A DNA stretch of 64,000 bases, taken from Arcuatula senhousia (lineage: Eukaryota > Mollusca > Bivalvia > Mytilida > Mytilidae). This document shows positions 12,735-24,600 of this stretch, piece after piece. The notes below the pieces were generated by a model. It had not been told where the DNA came from and searched no databases. It saw nothing but the letters and a program-made list of their open reading frames with translations. How positions within the stretch are numbered: position 1 is the first letter of the stretch; each line of letters starts with the position of its first letter. The DNA is taken from NCBI GenBank assembly GCA_963971305.1, contig OZ020309.1, forward strand, positions 15,617,001 to 15,681,000, written 5' to 3'. A program made the translations under genes and the position numbers.

Positions 12735-12830
12735 AGATAAGATAAGAAAGATTTATTTGAATTTGGATTCGTACAGGCTCTCAAGAGCTTTTTCCGAATA
12801 AAAAAAGGACACATTTTCTAATTTCAAAAA
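12735..12830 (-). mobile_element. LINE 3' end with TTATC tail
   Basis: Read on the minus strand: AAAGCTCTTGAGAGCC, AAATTCAAATAAATC, TTTCTTATCTTATC. It is the same family as the fragment at 8560-8665. No coding part remains. Confidence 0.5.
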
Positions 12831-14360
12831 TTCATAACCCGTTTTAGCTGCACGAGTTAAAACTATACCTTCAAAACCAACTTAAGAAGCGTGATCTATG
12901 CTTTTAATATTTTGCAATGTATATTAATATTAAGGCCGTGGCTATTCGACCGAATCTTATGAATAATCTTTAATTTAAATTATGTATATTATGATTCTAT
13001 TATATATATATGCATGCTTCGTGTAACCATGCAAGTAATTTTATATTATAGTAGACTGAATTATCAGAAAAAATAAACCCTTTATTAAAAGAGGCATATA
13101 ATGTCAATAATTGTACATGCTGCAGGGAATTTATACGTGGTATACTATTGTATTAAAGATATTCACAGAACAAGATATTGACAGATCAGATTATGAACAT
13201 TTTCACGGCCACCAGACGGTCAAACGAGCGAAAGTCTGTTAATTTACCTGTAGCATGGAGATAAATGCGCAAGAAGTCTGTTACTCGAGTTGGTCAAAGA
13301 CTGTTAATAAAATGTAATCGAGAAAATACACACAGGTAAGTTGCATTTTTTATTATTATCATTTTTATAGAATCTTATTTGTAAAACAAAATATGTCTGA
13401 CAAAATGGTTGCTGGTTTTGCATTGATATACAAAATTCAGTTGTTATTGGATTTAAACGAAAGGAGAAACTTAAGAAGGCATCTGACTCAATCGAATTTA
13501 TATATGTGTAGACAATAACAATTTCATCATTTTCTATTGTTTTTTCAGTAATTTTACACTAAATGATTGTGTTATCGTTTGTGATGTGTGAAATGATCTC
13601 ATAAGATTCTAACCTCAACATATAGTATGTTTTCGCGTCTTATAAATGAAGATATTGATTGTTATGGAAAATTCTGTCGGTTAATGAGTTATGTCAATTG
13701 AATTTTGTTCTGTTAATAGGTCGGTTACGAGTAAATCATTATAGATTATTGCAGCGAGCTATCTTATCTTGGAAGGCTCACAAAAATGTTAGCGCTCCTA
13801 ACTTCATTCCATTCCACATCCTTTTGGTATAAAAAATTCTTAGCAATTTCATGCTTGAAGCTTATTTCTTTCTGCTTACCAAATAATTAATGTTTTTATG
13901 CCAACCAAACTTTTAAAAGGTGCATAAAAATACATTGTACGCTCACAAATATATTTTTTTCTCATTGAGCTTTTTTGAAACATAATTTCAGCGGAGTTTC
14001 CACTTCTTCTTAGGCATATTGCATGGTGTCCTCGATTACTTAATCAATATCTTATAATTGAATAGGTCCGGATTGGATGTATTCACCAAAATCTGTGAGT
14101 TTTTGAAAGAGAATGGGTTATATTTCAAAACATGTATAAAACGGATTGTGAATCTGTAATGAGAAAGTATTGAAAACGAAATTGTCTTATAGACACAAAG
14201 TTATAGATATCCGAAAACAGATATAACAAAGAGGGTAAGGAAAAAAAAAATCTTTTAACTTATTTTGCTTTAGACATATAATTGAAAAAATGCTCTGAAT
14301 ACACTTATGACAGAATAAAATTTATTATCCTCAAAGTAAAAATATTTTTGCTACCAATGT

Positions 14361-15190
14361 ATGGTGAATGCATGTACTTTTACAAGTCAAGATTTAAGCA
14401 GTAATCTTATTCCTCCAAAAGTTCAGAGTCTTAGTGCGTACCCTTTGCGTAATGGTGAAGACATAGTACTTCCTTTTTGTAGACTTTCAGTAACAAACAA
14501 CTCTTTCATTCCTAATACCATTAGACACTGGAACAATCTTGATACTTCTATTCGAAACTCACCTACCATAATGGAGTTTAAGAATGCTTTAAAGGAGACT
14601 GGTTTGACTAACGGTGACGTGCCAAGACACTTTTCCTATGGCCCAAGGAAATTAAATATTATTCTCACTCAGCTGAGATGTTCGGCTTCGTTCTTAAACA
14701 ACGACTTGTACAAAGCAAATCTTGTACCTACTCCTTCTTGTAGATGTGGATTTCCAATAGAAGATGCGAATCATTTCTTCTTAGTATGTCCTTTATATCG
14801 TGATTATAGAGCTCAATTTTTAAATAGATTAAACTGGCTTCAATATCCTACAAGTGTTGCAATACTGACCCAAGGGGATCTGAATCTTTCCTAGGACGAA
14901 AATATTCTTATTTTCAGAGAGGTATTCGATTTCATAAAGAGATCCGCTCGGTTTAATATTACTTAAATAATTTCTTGGTAGACAAAAGCAAGTCGTGCTC
15001 ACTTTCCTCCTTCCCCCTTTTTTTTCTCCCTTCCCCCTCCCCCTACTATACTTTAGTGTTAAACTCATATATTATTTCATGCACGTTCTTGTACCTTGTG
15101 TTATTATTTAATGTATTATTTTGTATTGCGGAGAGGACGTCCTAAGTATGCATTTACTTGTGTCCAATCCATTTTGTATAATTGACAAAT
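14361..15190 (+). mobile_element. LINE ORF2 C-terminal fragment
   Basis: A 177-codon frame (14361-14894) shows the post-RT region of a non-LTR retrotransposon: RLSVTNNSFIPNTIRHWNNL, later QLRCSASFLNNDL, then a knuckle with C127, C129, H138 and C143 in PSCRCG...ANHFFLVCPLY. The frame ends at 14894, and the following sequence to about 15190 (ending near TGACAAATAAAATACG) looks like its 3' UTR. The endonuclease and catalytic RT parts are missing. It lies wholly inside the 13204-16048 TIR element, so it inserted there or was captured. Confidence 0.75.
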
Positions 15191-15957
15191 AAAATACGTT
15201 TAAACTAAGCAGTGACACTGTTGTCACGTCAGGCCAAACATAAAAATCTCCGTGTTTCCTGTTACATGTGTGAAAACAATAGAGTAGGTAGATAGACATT
15301 TATTTTTACATTTTTGTTTTTACCTTGCGTAAATGAAAAGTATAATAAAAGTTAAACGGTGTTTAAGCAAAATACATTGGCATCCAGTTACAAACGCTCT
15401 AAGTTAAAAGGAAAACAAGTCACATTTTTGTTCTAAGATAATACAGAAATGTGATAAATTACTCGCATATATAAAGTACTGTATGCATAGATACATACGG
15501 ATTATATTTCAAACGAATTGGGATAATAAAACTCTTAACAGACAGTTTTTACTTTGACTTACACTTTAACCGACATTATCTTTAGAGTTTACTGAAAATC
15601 CTGTTTTAAAAAAGACAGAATGATACAAATATCTCCAAATGTATCCAGTATAATTATGGGGTGCAATATTAACAATTATGATTCTGATATTTCCACTTTT
15701 CTGTCTAAATAAATTTGAAAAACTCATAAATTTTGTCTTTGAACATGTTTTTTTCTTCTACCTCTCATATCGCCTTTTCAATTTATTTATAACTCCGTTG
15801 ACAAAATTTTTACATTTTGCGTCCATTCAATCCGCTAATGATAATCATTTTGTCAGACAGTTTTTGTTTTGGCCAAAAACAAATCATTATTTCAAAAAGT
15901 TATGATTTTGTACAAAAATGACTTTTAAAACTAATTTTAACTCTTAACAGTCATAGA
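15191..15957. other. interior of TIR element, non-coding
   Basis: AT-rich DNA between the LINE fragment and the right TIR arm. No coding signature on either strand. Confidence 0.4.
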
Positions 15958-16096
15958 ACCGACTCGACTAACAGACTTCTGGCGCATTTATCTCCATGCT
16001 ACAGGTAAATTAACAGACTTTTGCTCGTTTGACCGTCTGGTGGCCGTGATTTTGATGTCCCATTTTTTAAACTTATAAACAAGCAGAAAAAAAACA

Positions 16097-16822
16097 ATGC
16101 AAACCTTTATATCTGATTACTATATAAATAAGATAAAATTTAAATTAAATAGTCTAAATGATGATTCCAAACTTTATTCATTTAGCAAATTAAAAAAAAA
16201 TGATATCAAAATAGAAGACTATCGTTTAATACATGAAAATAGTTTTAAGTCCAGGCAAATGATACTGAGAGTAAGTGATCATAGCTTGAATATAGAACAA
16301 GGGAGATATCATAATATCCCCAGATGCCAAAGAATCTGCTCTAAATGCCAAATTACATTAATACAAAATACATTATCATTGGAAAGTTATTTGTCTTTTG
16401 AATTTGACATTAATTTGTTAACTAAGCTTAGATGTGGTGTTTTAAAATTAGAATTAGAAACTGGTAGATTTAATAATACTTTGAGAGAAAATAGAATTTG
16501 TAAATGTTGTTCAATGAACTGTGTTGAAAATGAATACCATTTTGTACTTGTCTGCCCAGCTTTTAGATCATTAAGATTATTTTATTTACCAAAATACTAT
16601 TGTTCTTGGGCTAATATGAGAAAACTGACAAATTTACTTCAATGTCAATCTTTCAAACTAACAATGAAATTCTGTAACTATTTAAAACATGCTTGGAAAT
16701 TAAGAGCTGATATTCTTAAGTAGATGTAATCGTATTGTTCTCTGTTTTCTGTCATGTAATTGTATTGTTTGTTCATTGCTATAACATGTATTTGTTTATG
16801 CAAATAAAGTCATTCATTAATA
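16097..16822 (+). mobile_element. LINE ORF2 C-terminal fragment with two knuckle-like segments
   Basis: A 208-codon frame (16097-16723) ends with a knuckle: C135, C137/C138, C142, H148 and C153 in ICKCC..ENEYHFVLVCPAF. An earlier segment has a similar lead-in (ILRVSDHSLNIEQGRY...) and C81/C84, but lacks the following H/C half. The 3' UTR runs to AATAAAGTCATTCATTAATAATT at about 16822. It is a 5'-truncated copy. The doubled lead-in suggests an internal duplication or a join of two related LINEs. Confidence 0.65.
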
Positions 16823-16833
16823 ATTAATAAATT

Positions 16834-17038
16834 GGTGAGGACGAAAAACATTTTCTTTTATCCTGCCAAATTAACAAACAAACAAAGAGATATTTTTTTC
16901 ACGGAAATTTCAAATAGAGATGATTCTTTTTTAAATCTAACTTATAACGAAAAAGTTAAACATATCCTTTGCCCAAAACTAGAAATTTTAACTTATGTCA
17001 AGGACTTTATAAAGCGATCTCTAGAACTGCGAAAATAG
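16834..17038 (+). mobile_element. second LINE C-terminal fragment, frameshifted
   Basis: The first codons in one frame read GEDEKHFLLSCQ (the H-x3-C half of a LINE knuckle). The match then continues in another frame as FFTEIS...NEKVKHILCP...YVKDFIKRSLELRK up to a stop at 17036-17038. The pattern of a terminal helix with FI..S...R is usual for LINE ORF2 ends. It abuts the tail of the preceding fragment and is a dead copy. Confidence 0.6.
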
Positions 17039-17425
17039 GGTCCACATTGGTTAAAACATACTACTGTACATGCAAGTTTAAAAAAAAACGTGTAAGGTAA
17101 TAAACTGATTTATGACTGTATCTATATTATCCCATGTATTCTGTATTTGTTAATGTTTTAAATATATATACAATGTATGTAATTGCTTTGACTCATAAGA
17201 ACAGATTCTCATCTAAATTTTAAAATTCTCATTTGAGGTATGGTGACCATAATCAAGCTGAAAATAATTATGATGTTGATAGTCGTTAGAATGTATTCAA
17301 AATGATGTTATTTTTAATATGAATTTTAATGAATCTTATTTCCAAGGTCTTATTTACTTGGTTTGGAATTTCAAAACTTCTTTTATGCAGACAGAGTATG
17401 TAAAAACCAATATTTGGACTTGTCA

Positions 17426-18085
17426 TGTTGGTATGCTAGCATACAGACCTGGTGTATGCTGATTTGTTTATCTGCCTTTCTTTCTTTACAAAGCAGGTTG
17501 GTATGCTAGCATACAGACCTGCTGTATGCCAATGTGATTTACTGCCTTACTTTCTTTACAAAGCAGGTTTGTATGCTAGCATACAGACCTGTTGTATCCC
17601 AATTTGATTTACTGCCTTACTTTCTTTACAAAGCAGGTTGGTATGCTAGCATACAGACCTGGTATATGCTGATTTGATTTACTGATTTACTTTCTGAACA
17701 AAGCAGGTCTGTATGCTAGCATACGGACCTGCTGTATGCCATTTTGATTTACTGCCTTACTTTCTTTAAAAAGCAGGTTGGTATGCTAGCATACGGACCT
17801 GCTGTGTCCCAATTTGATTTACTGCCTAACTTTCTTTACAAAGCAGGTTGGTATGCTAGCATACGGACCTGCTTTATGCCTATTAGATTTACTGCCTAAC
17901 TTTCTTTACAAAGCAGGTTGGTATGCTAGCATACGGACCTGCTTTATGCCTATTAGATTTACTGCCTAACTTTCTTTACAAAGCAGGTTGGTTTGCTAGC
18001 ATACGGACCTGCTGTATGTCAATTTGATTTACTGCCTTACTTTCTTTACATTTACGCAGGTTGGTATGCTATCATACATACTTGC
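17426..18085. repeat. left 70-bp palindromic subterminal array
   Basis: Ten copies with an exact 70-bp spacing: the TATGCTAGCATA core starts at 17432, 17502, 17572, 17642, 17712, 17782, 17852, 17922, 17992 (TTTGCTAGC variant) and about 18065 (TATGCTATCATA variant). Each unit also holds ACTGCCTTACTTTCTTTACA and AAGCAGGTTG. In several units the palindrome extends outward to GGTCTG/CGGACC-like flanks. The innermost copies are the most degraded. Confidence 0.95.
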
Positions 18086-18123
18086 TTTATGCATATTTGA
18101 TTTACTTCCATTCTTTTTTTTAA

Positions 18124-18860
18124 ACAGCAGCATGGTTCATGTGAACCTTCTGTATAACGTATGATTAGGGTAATTGCCTTTTGTTTTTATCTTTACAAAG
18201 CAGGCTGGTATATAAATGCTGATATTTATCTTTACTTTCCTGTCAATTTGCTCAAAAATCATATGATAATTTGACATATATGACATCCATTGACAATTTC
18301 AGAGGAATATTTTCAACTGATACAAACAGAAGGACATACAGGACAACAAAAGATAGTACATCTCCTTAATTATGGGAGACGTGAAGCACATTTTTTTAAT
18401 ATTTTTTGTCTGATTGATGCATGAGTACAACACAAACTGCTAGTCTCAGTTTCATTTACATAATTCTTTGTAATCTTATTGATATCCTGAGCTGGATCAC
18501 AAAGAAGAGAGCATAAAAGTGATCAATGTGTAAATGTTGACCTTTCATACTACATTTGGAGATTGAAGATCTAAAATGTTGCAAGAGAAATATGATTCAA
18601 CATCTAACAGCTTTGGCGATTGATGAAACAGTCATCAGTGGTAGCCATGTGAAATTCATTATTTTAAATAAGAGGTGTTTATATGTCCAAAACTCAAGAG
18701 TCAAACAAAGGGTAAATCGCCTTCCCCTAATTACAGATCCAGAAAGAGAAACATGAATGTCTATTTGGTTACACAGAACCTTTGTACCTTGTAAATCTCC
18801 ATTTTGAATGAAGTAGAAATATGGAAATTCAAATTTTAATAACCTTTCACAGCCAAACAT
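18124..18860. repeat. left single-copy arm segment
   Basis: Nearly the reverse complement of 39595-40370, differing by scattered substitutions and several small insertions or deletions. Both copies contain ATAAATGCTGATATTTATC, ATCCTGAGCTGGATCAC and CCTTCCCCTAATTACAGATC (this orientation). A 66-codon frame is shared by both arms, but it lacks an ATG start, so I treat the segment as non-coding arm DNA. Confidence 0.85.
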
Positions 18861-18869
18861 ATTATATTT

Positions 18870-19350
18870 AATTTCTCACATTCAAACATTATGTATTCAT
18901 ATAATCATCTATAGACAATTTATCATATATAATTATCACAGTCAACTTTTCTAATTATCGATCATAGACAAACATTTATTCAAATCATCACAGTCAAATA
19001 AACTATATTATCATTATCACAGTCAACAAACTATATTCACAAAATTATATTCAAGTTATCATGTTCAAATAACTATATATATTCAAATTATCACATTTAA
19101 ATAAACCATATTGAAAGTTACCACATTTAGATAAACTTAATTCAAAATTATCACAGTTAAATTTAACACACTATGTTCCAATTATCACAGTCAAACAAAT
19201 TATATTACATGTATAATTATCACAGTCAAACTACATGTATATTCAAATTATCACATTCAAACAAACTTTATTCAAAATAATCACAGTCAAACAAACTGTA
19301 TTCAAATTATCACATTTAAATTAAACTACATATTCAATTTTATTTATTGT
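18870..19350. repeat. left AT-rich minisatellite of the arm
   Basis: Irregular tandem copies of a ~28-32 bp unit such as ATTATCACAGTCAAACAAAC then TATATTCAA. The inverse (TGACTGTGATAATTTGAATA) fills 38800-39590 on the other arm. Copy number and spacing differ between arms. Confidence 0.85.
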
Positions 19351-19907
19351 CATTGTAACAGTATATTTAACACTGATGTAAGCCTTAAATAGAGTCAATT
19401 ATTTGACAATAATCTTACAAAAGTCTTCAAGAAAAAGTCTATAATTCCAAGTAATGATTGGTCAGATTTTTCATCTATTTTTGTCAAATAAAATCCATAT
19501 ATCAAATAATGATTGTTGAAAAAAAAATCAATCATCTCCCTAACTTTTCTTATTTTACATGAGAAAAAGGCACTTAAGGTAGATCAGTACTATTACACAT
19601 AGCATATTGTTTTAGAATTAAAGCCCCAGATTTAATTTTTACTCTATTTCTTAATTATCACTTCTGTTTAGAAGGAAAAAGGGAGACAATTTCCATTAAA
19701 AGAATCATGTTTTTTTCTCTCACTTTTTATGAAGTACTGGTAATCTTCTTCAGTTAATTTCCATTTCTTTTCATTCTATATATATCAGTCTATTGACAAA
19801 TAATATAGTAATCATGCATGGTAGCGGTTCTAAACCATTTCTGTCTGCTGGTTTTTGAAAAAGCTATCAATTTGTTGACTTTACCTACATGAATATAAAA
19901 CCCATAT

Positions 19908-20133
19908 AAAGGACAAGATATGATAAGTGCTAAATTTGGCCCCCTAATTTACCATTTTTTTTTTAAATAATTGAACTGAAGTTAAATTATTCTAGATCAG
20001 TTCTCAGATGAACAAGGTATAGTAAAACAACATTAATTTTAACTTAATCTTGTTTATTACGTCACAGCTGACGTCATCAAATTATGTGAAAATGGCAGGC
20101 AAAATTGGGCCCTAATATCATATCTTGTCCTTT
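19908..20133. mobile_element. 226-bp inverted-repeat MITE
   Basis: AAAGGACAAGATATGAT at 19908 is inverted at 20133 (ATCATATCTTGTCCTTT), with GGCCCC/GGGCCC-like second motifs inside. The interior is AT-rich and non-coding and includes a GACGTCA-type motif near 20068. Confidence 0.6.
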
Positions 20134-20208
20134 GACATATCAATATCTTTGAAATTTTTTGGTCAATTTTCCTAAAAAATATTGACATGATAATTTAATG
20201 ATTATCAG

Positions 20209-21281
20209 TTAAGGTGGCTGAGGTATTACACTGAGCATCTTTTTTGTACATCTTAAAAAGTTTTACATACATATGTTATTATTTTTCTTAAATGATGAAA
20301 GAAAAACAGTATTAAAGAATAAATAATCAAGGCCACATGACTAAAATTTCCAAAGATTTGGAATTGGCATTTTATTAATTTTGAAATTTTTGAAATCAAA
20401 ATAAAGGGAGATAATTTGTATAGAATGGATAGGAAAAGAGGAAAAGGAAATCAGTTTTTGGGATTAGCTTTGATAAAACAACAGTGACTCAATGACTTTT
20501 TTCACATTTTCAAAAAGCTCTTCAAAATGCACTATAATCCTCAAATTTTAGCAAATTCTTCCTTTTTAAATTTTTTGTAGCTACATTGGCAGCTTTACTT
20601 CCCATTATACTCCATATAAAAATTGGGAACATTTGCTATTTTAGGAAGTCTGTAGTTCCTTAAAATGAACAATGACTGTACATATTTTTATTTGATATTT
20701 TCAATCTATACATGTGTGAAGGTCTATAAATATGTAAAAAATAAGAAAAAAACATTTCATGAAGAGATTTGTTATTTTGTGGGTATTTCACTTCTTAAAT
20801 TAATGGTGACCCTAGCGTAGATGAATTGAGAAGTGGTATCCCTCGTATTTATCTGTGCAATTTCTGTCAAAATACCAAGTTTCAAATTTTTTTATGAATG
20901 CACGTTGATGCACGCCAAATTTAAATTTGGTGTGTTTTGCTATTTTCTCTACTTTTTGAAGAATTTTTGTGAAATTTTATTGCTTACAACGGCCAAAGCA
21001 CCGTAACTCTAGGCCATTTAATTTCGGGATACAGTTAAAATCCATTATGAGGAAAGGGAGAAAAAATTCGACTGACCGGAAATGAATAAAAAGAACAGGA
21101 AGTGAAAATTTTCATTTTTTTAACAATTCTGTACTCCGTGCAATTTTAAAGTTTCAAAATAAAAATTATATTTTCCTATTTCTAAAGCAGATACCTATCG
21201 TTACAAGTTGCTTTTATGAATGGATTCGACATTTAGAATTTTTAGTTGGAGTAGCTATCTAATACCCTAGAGCCACCTTAA
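20209..21281. mobile_element. inner TTAA-flanked MITE, ~1.07 kb
   Basis: TTAA (20209-20212), then GGTGGCTGAGGTATTA, inverted at the right as TAATACCCTAGAGCCACC and TTAA (21278-21281). A partial relative lies at 24485-24620. No coding content. Confidence 0.6.
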
Positions 21282-21372
21282 AAGTAATTTCATTAAAATC
21301 TGTCTGAGATTGTGATAGAACAGATCTACCTTAATTACAAAATAGGGTTTATAGTACAAAAATTTAAGATCC

Positions 21373-21668
21373 TTATTCTTCAATGAAATGAAATTTTCTT
21401 TTCAGTGTTTTTTTCTCCACTTCAGAATGGACAAGTATGCGTTTATTACAATTAATGTTATTTAAACTTGTTAACAAGTTTTTATTCAAATTGTAACATT
21501 TAATTAAAATTGTGCCCTCTTCATGGACAAACATATCAAAAATACAATTGAGGCTCCCAATATTGTCCAGCTGGAAAAAAGAATTAGCCTTGGACCCTGT
21601 CTTCACCTGTATATGTTTGGTACCAAACTGTGCAACATATAAAATGTGCAAGTCCATCAGCTCTCTTT
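21373..21668 (-). CDS. terminal exon of the ParB-like gene
   Basis: The acceptor TTTTACAG precedes 21668, and the one-base carry-over from the previous exon makes a glutamate codon. 98 residues are followed by a stop at 21373-21375. Visible stretches include LYVAQFGTKHIQVKTGSKAN and a lysine-rich end (KKTLKRKFHFIEE). No known domain is recognised. Confidence 0.65.
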
Positions 21669-24600
21669 CTGTAAAAGTAACAGTAAATATGCTTAAAATT
21701 CATTGAAACAATATCAATTAAATTAAACAATCTGTTGTGATATGTACACATATTTTTCAAATGGTTGTATACTTTATTATTAGGCCAACAGCATGCATCA
21801 TCTTTCATCTTTCTAGTGAACAATATATGAGCATTTACTTGCATGTCGATCTTCAATGTCAAACATTATTATTGTACAATTTAGGTAAAGACTTCATAAG
21901 TTGGTATAATTACTCAATGTGTCTAAACCTTTTTTTATTTTTGCAAATAAAGTATGTCTAAGCTTAACTTAATTGGGCCAACAGCAACCTGTTGGTGGAT
22001 TGAGATTTTCTGACTGTCCACTGAAAACTGTTTTTGCTTGTATTGATTTTTCTAAATGGAATGATTTTCATCTCTATGACAGCCCATTTTTAGTTTCCTT
22101 TACTATTATTTCTATTTATCCGTAATTAGCGGCTTTTGTCTTTGATCTCATCTGCCTGATATTTTTTAGTACCATGGACAGCCTGTGATACAAGAAAATA
22201 TCAGGTGAGAGCACTTAATAATTGTGATGAAATGTGACATTATTTGTGATGTCGTATGACATTATTGTACTTGTGTGTTTTTTTAATTATGGATAAAAAG
22301 AATATTATATACTTTCCTTTTTGATACTATCTACATCTAGTTTCGTATCAGTCTTGTCCTACGGGACTCGTCTGATACTCACCTAGATATAGATAGTATC
22401 AAAAAGGAAAGTAAATAATATTCCATATAAACCTTTAATTAAAGAGTATCAGGGGCGTATCCAGAAATTTTCGAAAGGGGGGGGGGCTCCACATACTGGG
22501 TTCTGTGGGCCAAAAGGGGGGGGGATTTCCAGACCAATTTTGCTGAAAATCTACACAAAAATTTCGGAGAAAATTTAGGGGGTTCCGATCCCCCGGAACC
22601 CCCCCCTTCCTGGATCCTCCACTGAGTATGAGCATTAGGGTATTGTCAGTTTAAATGTACAAGATTGATTTTGTTTGTAAAAAAATAAATAAAATTACAG
22701 GTGTGCACTGAGCAAATGAATCTTCAATACCCATTTTTAGCTCACCTGGGCCGAAAGTCCGTGTGAGCTATTGCCATCACATGGCGTCCGTCGTTGTCGT
22801 CCGTCGTCGTCGTTAACTTTTCTTTGAAAATCTTCTCCTCCAAAACGACTGAAGGGATTGCTTTGAAACTTTGCAAACTTCATCTATGGGATGTCCTCTA
22901 CCAAGATTGTACAAAAAGTGACCGCCGTCTAAACAACATGGCCACTGTTACTTAAAATAGACCATGGGGGTCAGACTACTGTTTTTGGTTTGTAAATCAA
23001 AAAGTATAAGAAAAAATGAAATATGGTGCCACACTACTGCTTCAGCATCAAAAGCTCTACATAAGTCTTCATTGAGTCAAAGTTGTCAGATGACCCTTTA
23101 TTGGAGTTACGGCCCCTTAAAGGTGAAAAACAGCATTTTTTCATGTTTTTGGCTTATAGAATGAAAACTATGACAGATAGAGAAAAGTTGTTGCTGGATT
23201 AAATGTTCAGCTCATTTAGCCCTACAAAAGTCTCCATAGGGTGATAGTTGTCAGATGACCCCTTATAGGGGTTTTGGCCCCTATAATAACATTTTTTCAT
23301 GATTTGGGCCTATGGCTACAGAATGAAACTATAGTAGATGGAGAAAAGCTGTTACTTGCTTAAATGTTAAGCTCATTTAGCTCTAGAAAAGTTTTAATAG
23401 GGTGGACATCAAGACCAGATGAGCGATTCAGGCTCCTGGGAGCCTCTTGTTTTAGATATATTGTCTCAGCAAGTACTTATCATAATCAAATATGTGTTAA
23501 CAAACAAACCTTTCACTGGTTTTCCAACAGTATATGCTACTCTACTATAGCTAAACTCCCCAACTTTGGAGGCCTCTTCCTCTAGGGTTGAAGATGGTGA
23601 CACCAGGGTATATTTGCTAACATTTAGAGCAATATTTTTGGCATGGATTTCTCTGATTGAATTTTCCTTTGCCTGAAATAAAAAGGGTTTGAACAATAAA
23701 CTCATACATGATTAAGTGGTTTTAAGATTTGTGTGGCCTATGTATATAAAACTATGAAATTAAAAAAGTAGGTAACTACAGGTTTCACTCAAATAGCTAA
23801 TTTCCTAAAAAAAATTGCTATTTTTTTCTAATTTTTATTATTAATACAATGGAGGAAAATTTAAATAGACAGAAATTTAATACTGGTATTTAAAACAATC
23901 ATGCAGGCTCTATGATGATGGTGATCGATTCATGGCAAGAACTAATTCATGGATCTGACTACATTTTCTGAAGTCAGACATGGTTCTTATTTGCTGAAAA
24001 TCAAGTCCATTTTTCATATTTGTCTTATATATACTTTTGTAGAAAGCAACAATTTATTTTGTGATTAAATGCACTGTATTTTTATGTTTATACAATAGTT
24101 ATAGTCCCTTGTTTATACTATTCAAATTTGCATTTTAGGTAATTTTTTTCTCAAAAGTACAGCATTATAGGGACAAATAGTTGTTGTTTTTTGTAATGAG
24201 GTGACCATTCTTTACCGGAAACCATGTTTAAACTCGTGGGTTATTTTTGAGCCGATGATGAATCACTCGCTGCGTGAGTCTTAAAAACACTCCTACTTTT
24301 AATTGTTAAAATTTGGTGGATTATGGCCTCTTGAAAAACATTTCCAAAATATGAAAAATAATTAGCTTCGCCAAGCCCAGCATATTACAATCACAACATG
24401 TCAAGCCCTGTAGGTATTCAGCCCATTATGGACAGTCAATTGCTCTGGACACATGCAGCCCATGGATTCTAATGAACTATGATAGTATACTTAAATGATG
24501 AAAGCAAAACAGTAAGAATAAATGTTAAGGCCACATGACAAAAAATTCAAAGATTTCGAATTTGCATTAAATCAATTTTGAAATTTTAGAAATTAAAATG

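Larger units (their letters stand above)
13204..16048. mobile_element. 2.8-kb TIR element, CACGGCCACC ends, 5-bp TSD
   Basis: The left end CACGGCCACCAGACGGTC at 13204 is inverted at 16048. The first ~95 bp of the arms match closely (landmarks TTACCTGTAGCATGGAGATA and GCGCA..AAGTCTGTTA), and a further match near GTCTGACAAAATG extends the arms to about 13410 and 15835. ATTTT flanks both ends (13199-13203 and 16049-16053), a 5-bp target duplication. No transposase frame is visible. The interior carries a LINE 3' fragment (14361-15190). It has the same overall design as the element at 7467-10770, but the terminal sequences differ. Confidence 0.75.
19574..21334. mobile_element. outer TTAA-flanked MITE (contains two nested elements)
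   Basis: TTAA at 19574-19577 is followed by GGTAGATC, and GATCTACC precedes TTAA at 21331-21334. The short TIR and TTAA flanks are as in piggyBac-type or other TTAA-targeting elements. Inside are a second TTAA element (20209-21281) and a 226-bp inverted repeat (19908-20133). It occupies the space between the left arm and the last exon of the ParB-like gene. Confidence 0.55.

Noticed and set aside
17426..18085. CRISPR-like array
   Set aside because: The 70-bp units are contiguous tandem repeats, not short repeats with unique spacers, and the setting is eukaryotic with a mirrored copy.
18556..18756. 66-codon frame conserved in both arms (also 39730-39930, minus), and its 87-97 codon shadow
   Set aside because: The start codon is TTG rather than ATG, the frame is short, and the conservation is simply that of the arm DNA; the two differences noticed both change the amino acid.
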